Assembly (NCBI GenBank): GCA_905213905.1
Contig: CAJMKD010000005.1
Span: 1 to 64,000, forward strand
Source of the DNA: an uncultured Sutterella sp.
GTDB lineage: Bacteria; Pseudomonadota; Gammaproteobacteria; Burkholderiales; Burkholderiaceae_F
Direction of reading: 5' to 3'
Length of the DNA stretch: 64,000 bases
Shown: positions 57,850 through 64,000 of the stretch, piece by piece
Layout: each line of letters opens with the position of its first letter
Position numbering within the stretch: position 1 is the first letter of the stretch
Position numbers and translations under genes: made by a program
The notes under the pieces: generated by a model
The model's database searches: none
Told to the model about the DNA's origin: nothing
Seen by the model: only the letters and a program-made list of their open reading frames with translations

Positions 57850-59247
57850 TTACTTTTCGAACTTCGGGTTGATGAGGTTTTCGTACGTGAAGACTTCATC
57901 CCACTGTTCCTGCGTGATCATCTTCTTTTCTTCAACGAGAAGCTGATGCAGCGACTTGCCCGTCAGGAAGCCTTCGCGGGCGATGGCGGCGCAGGGCTTG
58001 TAGCCGAAGTGCGGCTTCAGGAGCGTGATGATGCCGAGGGAGCCCATAACGAGATCCTTCGTGTGTTCGGCGTTGACGACGATGCCGTCGACGCACTTTT
58101 CACGCATCGCGATGCAGGCGTTCGTCAGGACCTTCATCTGCAGATAGAGAGCGAAGGAGATGACCGGTTCCATCACATTCAGTTCGAGCTGGCCGGCGGA
58201 AGCGGCAAGCATGACCGTCTGGTCGAGACCGATGGCAAGGAACGAAGCCTGGTTCGTGACTTCCGGGATAACCGGATTGACCTTGCCCGGCATGATGGAG
58301 GAGCCAGGCTGCAGCTGCGGCAGAACGAGTTCGGAGAGGCCAGTGCGCGGACCCGAAGCAAGGAGGCGGAGGTCGTTGCAGACCTTCGTGAGCTTGACAG
58401 CGAGGCTCTTGCAGGCGGACGACAGAGCGACGTAAGCGCCGCAGTCGGACGTGGCGGCGATCAGGTCTTCGCTGTTGTGGAAGTCGATGCCGGTGATTTC
58501 AGCAAGGTGCTTGACAGCGAGAGCCGGATAGTCGGGGTGAGCCGTAACGGTCGTGCCGATAGCCGTAGCGCCGAGGTTGACGCACTTCAGATGTTCCTGA
58601 GCTTCCTTGATGACCTTGATTTCATCGGCAATCGTGAAGCCCCAGCCATGGAATTCCTGGCCGAAGGACATCGGGACGGCGTCCTGCAGGTGGGTGCGGC
58701 CCATCTTCAGAACGTTCTTGTTCTTTTCAGCCTGACGGTAGAAGCTTTCAACGAGTTCTTCGACAGCCTTCAGGAGAACGTTGGAGCGCAGGAGCAGGGA
58801 GAGGTGCAGAGCGGTCGGATAGGTGTCGTTCGTCGACTGGCCGAAGTTGGCGTGGTCGTTCGGGGAAACCTTCTTGTCGCCCTTCGGGAGGCCGAGGTGT
58901 TCGCAAGCGAGGTTGCTGATCACTTCGTTCACGTTCATGTTGACGGACGTACCAGCGCCGCCCTGGAGCCAGTCGGTAACGAACTGATCGTTGTACTTGC
59001 CGGCGATGAGCTGTTCGCAGGCCCAGATCAGGGCGTCAGCGACGTCGGCCGGGATCGTGCCGAGTTCCTTGTTCGCCATCGCGGCGGCCTTCTTCACATA
59101 GCCGAATGCGATCGGGAAGAAGGGTTCCTGAGCCATCGGCATTTCCGTGATGTGGAAATTGTGCTTGCCGCGCATCGTCTGAACGCCATAGTAGGCTTCA
59201 TCCGGAATTTCAAGGGAACCAAGGAAGTCGCTTTCAATACGAGACAT
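57850..59247 (-). CDS. aspA: Aspartate ammonia-lyase
   Basis: 465 residues. Superfamily signature GSSIMPGKVNPVIPE near 320, GGAGTSVNMNVNEV near 100, GRTHLQDAVPMSFGQEF near 188, all typical of AspA. Converts aspartate to fumarate and ammonia, feeding the fumarate reductase encoded upstream. ATG 59247 follows GAGGAG. No terminator is seen before dcu, so co-transcription is likely. Confidence 0.95.
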   Translation of the reverse strand: MSRIESDFLGSLEIPDEAYYGVQTMRGKHNFHITEMPMAQEPFFPIAFGYVKKAAAMANKELGTIPADVADALIWACEQLIAGKYNDQFVTDWLQGGAGTSVNMNVNEVISNLACEHLGLPKGDKKVSPNDHANFGQSTNDTYPTALHLSLLLRSNVLLKAVEELVESFYRQAEKNKNVLKMGRTHLQDAVPMSFGQEFHGWGFTIADEIKVIKEAQEHLKCVNLGATAIGTTVTAHPDYPALAVKHLAEITGIDFHNSEDLIAATSDCGAYVALSSACKSLAVKLTKVCNDLRLLASGPRTGLSELVLPQLQPGSSIMPGKVNPVIPEVTNQASFLAIGLDQTVMLAASAGQLELNVMEPVISFALYLQMKVLTNACIAMREKCVDGIVVNAEHTKDLVMGSLGIITLLKPHFGYKPCAAIAREGFLTGKSLHQLLVEEKKMITQEQWDEVFTYENLINPKFEK

Positions 59248-59446
59248 TTTTTATGCTCCTCAAGTTTTGGGCGGAGCGCTGCGGCATGGCGTCGTCGGCG
59301 CCCGTCCGGTTTTAGCCCCTCTTCGACACGTCTCAGCAACGTTGGTCCGTCGAATTGGAGCCAGCTGTAGCAGCGAGGCCGAGGGGCTTGGCCTACCTAT
59401 GCGGTTGTACGTATAAAGTAGGAGCCCCTCTTAACTCGCCTGAATA

Positions 59447-60295
59447 TTACTGCTTAATAGGCTTGATGGGAATAGCCTTTTTAGGTGCCTGCTTCGGCAG
59501 GACCTTGTCGTAATTACTGATGCCCTGCTCGGCCATCTTGCGGCGGATGAAGGCGATCTGCGTCTTGAGCGGCAGATCCTTCGGGCAGAAGTCGTGGCAG
59601 GCAAGCAGCGACATGCAGCCGAAGACGCCCGATTCGTCACCGATGACTTCGTAGTAGTCGGCGTCGTTGCGGTCGTCGCGCGGGTCGAGACGGAAGCGGG
59701 CGATCTTGTTGATGCCCACAGCGCCCACGAAGTCCGGACGGATGCGGACCGTGCCGCAGCCGGCGATGCAGCAGCCGCACTCGACGCAGCGGTCAAGCAC
59801 GTAGATGTCTTCAGCAAGCTGCGGATCCATCGGCACTTCCTTCTTGCGAAGGTCGATTTCCTCTTCCTTCATGTGGACCCACGTCTGCATGCGTTCGGAC
59901 ATGTTGCGCATCCACTTGCCGGTGTTGACCGACAGGTCGCCGATCAGTTCGAAGGCCGGCAGCGGCGCGAGCGTGAACTCGGTCGGCAGGTCCTTCGTCA
60001 GGGTGCGGCAGGCAAGACCAGGCTTGCCGTTGATGAGCATCGCGCAAGAGCCGCAGATGCCGGCACGGCAAACGAAGTCGAACTGGAGCGTCGGATCCTG
60101 ATGATCGCGGATGTCGTTGAGCGCGATGAAGAGCGTCATGGAATCGGACTCTTCGAGCTCATACGTCTGCATGTGCGGGACGCTTTCCGGATCCTGCGGG
60201 TTGTAGCGCAGGATGCTGATCTTCAGAAGACGGTGCTTCTTGGCCGGAGCAGCGGGAGTCTGCGCGGCCTGGTTCTGCTGATTGGTTTGGCTCAT
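59447..60295 (-). CDS. frdB: Fumarate reductase iron-sulfur subunit
   Basis: 282 residues. [2Fe-2S] ligands in FVCRAGICGSCAMLINGKPG and LACRT; [4Fe-4S] CVECGCCIAGCGT; [3Fe-4S] FGCMSLLACHDFCPKDLPLK. Pro/Ala extensions at both ends (QAAQTPAAPAKKHR; KQAPKKAIPIKPIKQ). Closest in pattern to epsilon-type (Wolinella) FrdB by recall. Starts 20 bases after frdA with AGGAG. Confidence 0.93.
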   Translation of the reverse strand: MSQTNQQNQAAQTPAAPAKKHRLLKISILRYNPQDPESVPHMQTYELEESDSMTLFIALNDIRDHQDPTLQFDFVCRAGICGSCAMLINGKPGLACRTLTKDLPTEFTLAPLPAFELIGDLSVNTGKWMRNMSERMQTWVHMKEEEIDLRKKEVPMDPQLAEDIYVLDRCVECGCCIAGCGTVRIRPDFVGAVGINKIARFRLDPRDDRNDADYYEVIGDESGVFGCMSLLACHDFCPKDLPLKTQIAFIRRKMAEQGISNYDKVLPKQAPKKAIPIKPIKQ

Positions 60296-60315
60296 TTTCT
60301 AGCAGCTCCTACTAA

Positions 60316-62301
60316 TTAGTCCTTCAGGGGTTCGTCAATGCGTTCGTTGCGGCCCTGCAGGCGCTTCGGCAGTTCGTTCATGAACGGCATGATGGCGTCC
60401 TGGATGGCCCAGCGGTCGGCGCCTTCGGCTTCCATCTTCGCGCGGATGGCGTCGACTTCTGCCTGACGCTTCGCGGATTCCGGATTTTCGATGTAGTTCT
60501 TCACGCCGTAGCCGCGGAAGCCCGGCGGGAGCTCCATCTTCGAGATGTCGAGATCCTTGTAGGAGAGCGTCGGCAGCGTGTCGCCTTCCTTCCAGGTAGC
60601 GATCGTGCGCTTGAGCCAGTGAAGGTCGTCGCGGCGCGGATAGTCTTCGCGGAAGTGAGCACCGCGGCTTTCCTTGCGTTCGAGAGCGCCGAGCGCAACC
60701 GTGAGGGCGACACGGAGCATCTTCTGCGTGCGGTACGCATAGACGAGTTCGGGGTTGTTGCCGGCAACATCCTTGACGGGCACATGGAAGGAGCGCTTGT
60801 AGAGGTCTTCGAGTTCCTCAACGGCAGCCTTCATGTCTTCGCCACGGCGGAAGATGCCGATCTTGGTCGTCATGATGTCCTGCATGCGCGTGCGGAGCTT
60901 GACGGCGTCTTCGTTGCCGGTGTTGCTCGTGAAGCTGCGCAGGCGGGCTTCTTCCTTGGCGAGCGCGTCGTAGATGATCGAGGTCGGGATGTCGATGCCG
61001 TTTTCGGGCTTGTCGCAGAAGTCGGCGATGAATTCGCCGACGATCATGCCGGCGACCACCGTTTCAGCAACAGAGTTGCCGCCGAGGCGGTTGAAGCCGT
61101 GCATGTCCCAGCAGGCGGCTTCGCCGGCTGCAAAGAGACCCTTCATCGTTTCGCTTTCGCCCGTGGGCTTCGTGCGGACGCCGCCCATCGTGTAGTGCTG
61201 GGCCGGACGGACCGGAATCCATTCCTTCGTCGGGTCGACGCCGAGGAAGTAATGGCAGATTTCATAAACTTCACGCAGCTTGTGCTTGATGTGATGTTCG
61301 CCGAGCAGCGTGATGTCGAGCCAGATGTGTTCGCCGTAGCGGGACTTGACGCCCTTGCCCTGAGCGATGCGTTCTTCCATGCGGCGGGAGACCACGTCGC
61401 GGGAAGCCAGTTCCTTCTTTTCAGGTTCGACGTCCGGCATGAAGCGATAGCCGTCGACGTCGCGCAGCAGGCCGCCGTCGCCGCGGCAGCCTTCCGTCAC
61501 CAGAATGCCGGCGGGGAAGATGCCGGTCGGGTGGAACTGGATGGCTTCCATATTCGAAAGGGTAGCCACGCCCGTTTCAAGAGCGAGGTCATAGCCCGTG
61601 CCTTCGCAGATCACGGCGTTCGTCGTGACGCGGTAGAGACGGCCGCCGCCACCCGTGGCAAGAGCCGTCGCCTTGGCGACGTAAGCCATGAGTTCGCCCG
61701 TGATGAGGTCGCGGACGATGGCGCCGTAGCAGCGCTTGCCATCGTGAATGAGCGAGAGCGCTTCAACGCGTTCGATGACGGGAACCTGTTCGGCGATGAT
61801 GCGGTCGGACACCGTGTTGAGCATGGCGTGGCCCGTGCAGTCGGACACGTAGCAGGTACGCCACTTCTTCGTGCCGCCGAAGTCGCGCTGAGCGACGAGG
61901 CCGGCAGCTTCCTTGCGTTCGGTAATCGTGACCTTTTCGCCGTTGATGATCACCTGACGGTCGCCCGGGGTGATGCGGCTCCAGGGGCAGCCCCAAGCAG
62001 CCAGTTCACGGACGGCCTTCGGAGACGTGTTGACGAACATGCGGACGACGTCCTGGTCGGCACCCCAGTCGGAGCCGCGGACCGTATCAGCGAAGTGAAT
62101 GTCTTCGTTGTCGCCCATGCCCTTGATCACGTTGCCGAGCGAGGCCTGCATGCCGCCCTGAGCGGCCTTCGAGTGGCTGCGCTTCGGCGGAACGAGCGAG
62201 AGGACGATCGAATCGTGACCGCGGCGCTTTGCCGCAACGGCCATACGAAGGCCCGCAAGGCCGCCGCCGATTACAAGCACGTCGGTGTAGATGATTTTCA
62301 T
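60316..62301 (-). CDS. frdA: Fumarate reductase flavoprotein subunit, Wolinella-like
   Basis: 661 residues from ATG 62301 (MKIIYTDVLVIGGGLAGLRM). FAD-binding GGGLAGLRMAVAAK, the His for covalent flavin in KRSHSKAAQGGMQASLG, substrate loop TEGCRGDGGLLRDVDGYRFM, active-site RPAQHYTMGGVRT and HGFNRLGGNSVAETV. Length and motifs fit the Wolinella type (about 656) rather than E. coli FrdA (about 600). Reduces fumarate to succinate. No frdC lies upstream or downstream. Confidence 0.93.
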   Translation of the reverse strand: MKIIYTDVLVIGGGLAGLRMAVAAKRRGHDSIVLSLVPPKRSHSKAAQGGMQASLGNVIKGMGDNEDIHFADTVRGSDWGADQDVVRMFVNTSPKAVRELAAWGCPWSRITPGDRQVIINGEKVTITERKEAAGLVAQRDFGGTKKWRTCYVSDCTGHAMLNTVSDRIIAEQVPVIERVEALSLIHDGKRCYGAIVRDLITGELMAYVAKATALATGGGGRLYRVTTNAVICEGTGYDLALETGVATLSNMEAIQFHPTGIFPAGILVTEGCRGDGGLLRDVDGYRFMPDVEPEKKELASRDVVSRRMEERIAQGKGVKSRYGEHIWLDITLLGEHHIKHKLREVYEICHYFLGVDPTKEWIPVRPAQHYTMGGVRTKPTGESETMKGLFAAGEAACWDMHGFNRLGGNSVAETVVAGMIVGEFIADFCDKPENGIDIPTSIIYDALAKEEARLRSFTSNTGNEDAVKLRTRMQDIMTTKIGIFRRGEDMKAAVEELEDLYKRSFHVPVKDVAGNNPELVYAYRTQKMLRVALTVALGALERKESRGAHFREDYPRRDDLHWLKRTIATWKEGDTLPTLSYKDLDISKMELPPGFRGYGVKNYIENPESAKRQAEVDAIRAKMEAEGADRWAIQDAIMPFMNELPKRLQGRNERIDEPLKD

Positions 62302-62316
62302 AAACGATTTTCCCAG

Positions 62317-62341
62317 GAAAACCCGCTTGCTTGAAGCGGGT
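62317..62341 (-). promoter_or_regulatory. Attenuator-like hairpin just before frdA
   Basis: Minus strand: ACCCGCTT, loop CAAGC, AAGCGGGT, then TTTCC, ending 15 bases before the frdA start. Shape of a weak terminator within the leader. It may reduce frd transcription under some condition or mask the start region. Confidence 0.5.
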
Positions 62342-62848
62342 GGAAAGAACTGTGGAAAGCTTGAGCTCTCCGAAGTCCATCCAGTCTTACAACTCGCCCA
62401 CTTGGGGCTCAGCGGCCCTTTCGGACCGTCTCCCGTTGACGCCGTTTCAGCCGCCGTCTGCCCGAGCATCGATCGATTGCTGCTCGCTCGAAGCTTCCGA
62501 AAGCGGATCGGGTCTTCTCCGCTTCAGGTCTTGGGCGCCGAATCGGCGCAGTCCCTTTTAGAAGATTTCTCTTCAAGGCGGACTGAAGACTTGCGAAGTC
62601 GGGCACGAGAGATCGAACCCGGCTTACAGGCATTCCCAGAAGGTCATCCGTGCTGCGTGCTTTCTTGCGCATCAGCACCTGTGAATTCCTTCACAATCAA
62701 TTCACATGAGTCGCCGTTCTCCATGGCGGCTCAGAAGAACTGATCACGCATTCCGTTCGGAGGGAAAGCGGAATCTACGACTTTCTACTTAGAAGTGTAA
62801 AAGTTCCGAAACATTCCGGCATTGCATTCCCCGAGTTCTTTCCAGAAT

Positions 62849-62867
62849 TACGCGTTAATACGCATAT
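62849..62867. repeat. 19-bp motif, copy 1
   Basis: TACGCGTTAATACGCATAT, repeated with two changes at 63201-63219. Each copy contains two ACGC half-sites ten bases apart, one helical turn, which suits a dimeric regulator. Confidence 0.6.
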
Positions 62868-62979
62868 TTAAGAGGGTCTCAGAAACAACAATGCCGACGC
62901 GATACGCCGGCTCCGTCGAATTGCTGACGCGAGTTTAGCGATGTGAGCTTTCGAAACTGTATGCGGAATAACCCTAAAT

Positions 62980-63146
62980 ATGCACCTATCTTTTGATATA
63001 ACCCTCTACTTTTAGGTGTGTTTGCTTTTTTATTCTTTATCGAAAGAGTTCCTTGAAAAATCAGGGTTGTTCAAAAAATATCCCTATAAGGGCAAATCTA
63101 AAGTACTTCTTAGGGTTTATCTAATTATGAGTAGAGCCTAACCCTA
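62980..63146. repeat. Cluster of six AACCCT / AGGGTT motifs
   Basis: Copies at 62980, 63000 (20 bases apart), 63063 (reverse), 63112 (reverse) and 63140, plus the palindrome CCCTATAAGGG at 63082-63092 as a related site. Located in the most AT-rich part of the intergenic region. Probably operators; regulator unknown. Confidence 0.5.
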
Positions 63147-63200
63147 TATAAAGAAGAATTGGACAACTTGCCTTACTCGTCCTGAAATACCGAACTCATA

Positions 63201-63219
63201 TACGCATTAACACGCATAT
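63201..63219. repeat. 19-bp motif, copy 2
   Basis: TACGCATTAACACGCATAT; see copy 1 at 62849-62867, 352 bases away in the same orientation. Confidence 0.6.
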
Positions 63220-63262
63220 AAATCCAATTTGCCTGGATATGAATTGCTGATCTGCCCCATAG

Positions 63263-63286
63263 CTATCGACGAGGTTTTATCGATAG
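63263..63286 (+). promoter_or_regulatory. Inverted repeat upstream of ridA
   Basis: CTATCGA, ten bases, TCGATAG: perfect 7-bp arms about 95 bases before the ridA start. Operator or leader hairpin. Confidence 0.45.
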
Positions 63287-63380
63287 AATTAAGCTTGTTG
63301 AAAACATTCGCCGATGTGCCATGCGGCGTTGCGCCGCATCGTTTGACACAGCGGCATTCCGGCTTGAAGGAGATGAATCC

Positions 63381-63761
63381 ATGACCACCCGCATCATCAG
63401 CACGCCGAACGCACCGGCAGCCATCGGCCCCTACAGCCAGGGCGTCGCAGACGCGCAGACGCTCTACTGCTCCGGACAAATCGGTCTCGATCCTGCAACG
63501 GGTTCGCTCGCCGAAGGCTTCGAAGCGCAAGCGCGCCGCGCCTTCTCCAATCTCAAGGCCGTCATTGAAGCCGCTGGCGGCAAGCTGCCGGGCGTGATGA
63601 AGCTCACCATCTTTCTTGTCGACATGAATGATTTCCCGAAAGTGAATGAAATCATGTGCGAATATTTCTCCGCTCCCTATCCCGCACGCTCCTGCTTTGC
63701 CGTTGCCGCCCTGCCGAAAGGGGCGCTCGTTGAGGTTGAAGCCGTCGTCTCCCTTGGCTGA
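63381..63761 (+). CDS. ridA: Reactive intermediate deaminase RidA
   Basis: 126 residues from ATG 63381 after AAGGAGA. AAIGPYSQGVADAQTLYCSG with the conserved Tyr, ARRAFSNLKAVIEAAGGKLP, and the end YPARSCFAVAALPKGALVEV with the key Arg and the YxGxU family C-terminus. Hydrolyses reactive enamines from PLP enzymes. The next gene begins eight bases after its stop. Confidence 0.94.
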   Translation: MTTRIISTPNAPAAIGPYSQGVADAQTLYCSGQIGLDPATGSLAEGFEAQARRAFSNLKAVIEAAGGKLPGVMKLTIFLVDMNDFPKVNEIMCEYFSAPYPARSCFAVAALPKGALVEVEAVVSLG

Positions 63762-63769
63762 CGACTGCC

Positions 63770-64000
63770 ATGGCCGCCGACTCGAAGCAAAGCCCTCGGA
63801 ACGGCAAAACGGGCGGAGTCATCCGAACGGGCAAGCTCGCGCCGCTCTCAGAGCGACTTAAAAAGCTCGGTCTGGTTTCAGACTGGGACTTTGTACTGCA
63901 TTTGCCTCTTCGTTACGAAGATGAGACAAGCATTCGGGCCATCGCCGAGATTGCGCCGGGCAGCCCTGTTCAGATTCAAGGCGAGGTTCTTGCTTCACAC
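63770..64000 (+). CDS. recG: ATP-dependent DNA helicase RecG, N-terminal part
   Basis: 77 residues before the window ends. After a short polar leader, LSERLKKLGLVSDWDFVLHL and PLRYEDETSIRAIAEI match the start of the RecG wedge domain; PVQIQGEVLASH begins its OB fold. RecG remodels stalled replication forks. Incomplete, helicase motifs are beyond the edge. Confidence 0.85.
   Translation, partial: MAADSKQSPRNGKTGGVIRTGKLAPLSERLKKLGLVSDWDFVLHLPLRYEDETSIRAIAEIAPGSPVQIQGEVLASH

Larger units (their letters stand above)
62302..63380. other. 1.08-kb non-coding region between frdA and ridA
   Basis: The first 450 bases are GC-rich, the rest clearly AT-rich. It contains an attenuator-like hairpin, six AACCCT motifs, two near-identical 19-mers and an inverted repeat near ridA, listed separately. 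Short open frames (62291-62743 plus, 62409-62678 minus) lack ribosome-binding sites and family patterns. Confidence 0.7.

Noticed and set aside
60619..62334. 571-codon plus-strand open frame
   Set aside because: Shadow of frdA.
62291..62743. 150-codon plus-strand frame upstream of frdA
   Set aside because: No ribosome-binding site, no recognisable domain, starts inside frdA on the opposite strand; a chance frame in GC-rich leader DNA is more likely.
63040..63070. Possible FNR site TTGAAAAATCAG
   Set aside because: Spacing and half-sites do not fit TTGAT-N4-ATCAA.

Overview
The window is one contig of a GC-rich (by eye near 58-60 %) betaproteobacterium. Gene order in the right half (nagZ-recO-era-rnc-lepB-lepA, fabF-acpP-fabG-fabD-fabH, rpmF), a Wolinella-like fumarate reductase next to aspartate ammonia-lyase and a Dcu carrier, and the absence of plsX and pdxJ from their usual places suggest a gut-type Burkholderiales such as Sutterellaceae. 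This is inference from gene content; no search was possible.

Region 1, 1 to about 36.64 kb: a temperate phage with a contractile tail, cut by the left window edge. The late genes run on the minus strand from about 23 kb to 1: terminase small and large subunits, portal, head morphogenesis, protease/scaffold, cement, major capsid, connectors, sheath, tube, tail chaperone with a -1 frameshift, tape measure, baseplate, fibres. Between 24 and 28.5 kb lie minus-strand replication and early genes (Cro-like repressor, initiator carrying five 7-bp iterons, DnaC-like loader, small accessory genes). A LexA-type repressor at 28.65 kb points right. Behind it is a rightward early operon (29.8-36.55 kb): a structured leader RNA candidate, small unknown genes, Sak4-type recombinase ATPase, SSB, a Gp157-like protein, more unknown genes, and an AlpA/excisionase-like protein next to an attachment site made of the 3' end of a tRNA-Ser gene. 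Integrase and lysis genes are not in the window and should lie to the left.

The most unusual part is 0.48-1.33 kb. Two small tail-fibre genes each carry a poly-G tract (6 and 9 G) a few codons after the start, and in both the tract is one G too long, so both genes are read out of frame. A third tract (7 G) sits at the start of the next gene at 71-77. This looks like slipped-strand phase variation of phage receptor-binding proteins. A lone plus-strand gene (22998-23888) with its own ribosome-binding site and terminator sits against the late operon and looks like a moron.

Region 2, 36.6-45.3 kb, all minus strand: an ABC importer with permease and ATPase fused in one chain plus its binding protein; a Na+/H+ antiporter of the NhaD/CitMHS kind; pncB; nagZ; recO.

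Region 3, 45.3-56.1 kb, minus strand: era, rnc, lepB, lepA; the fatty-acid synthesis cluster fabH-fabD-fabG-acpP-fabF; rpmF behind its own terminator; two tandem tRNA-Gly(GCC) genes with a near-consensus promoter.

Region 4, 56.2-62.3 kb, minus strand: frdA-frdB-aspA-dcu, a complete aspartate -> fumarate -> succinate module with carrier but without an adjacent cytochrome b subunit. Upstream is a 1.08 kb non-coding stretch, partly AT-rich, with repeated motifs. On its far side ridA and the start of recG run on the plus strand.
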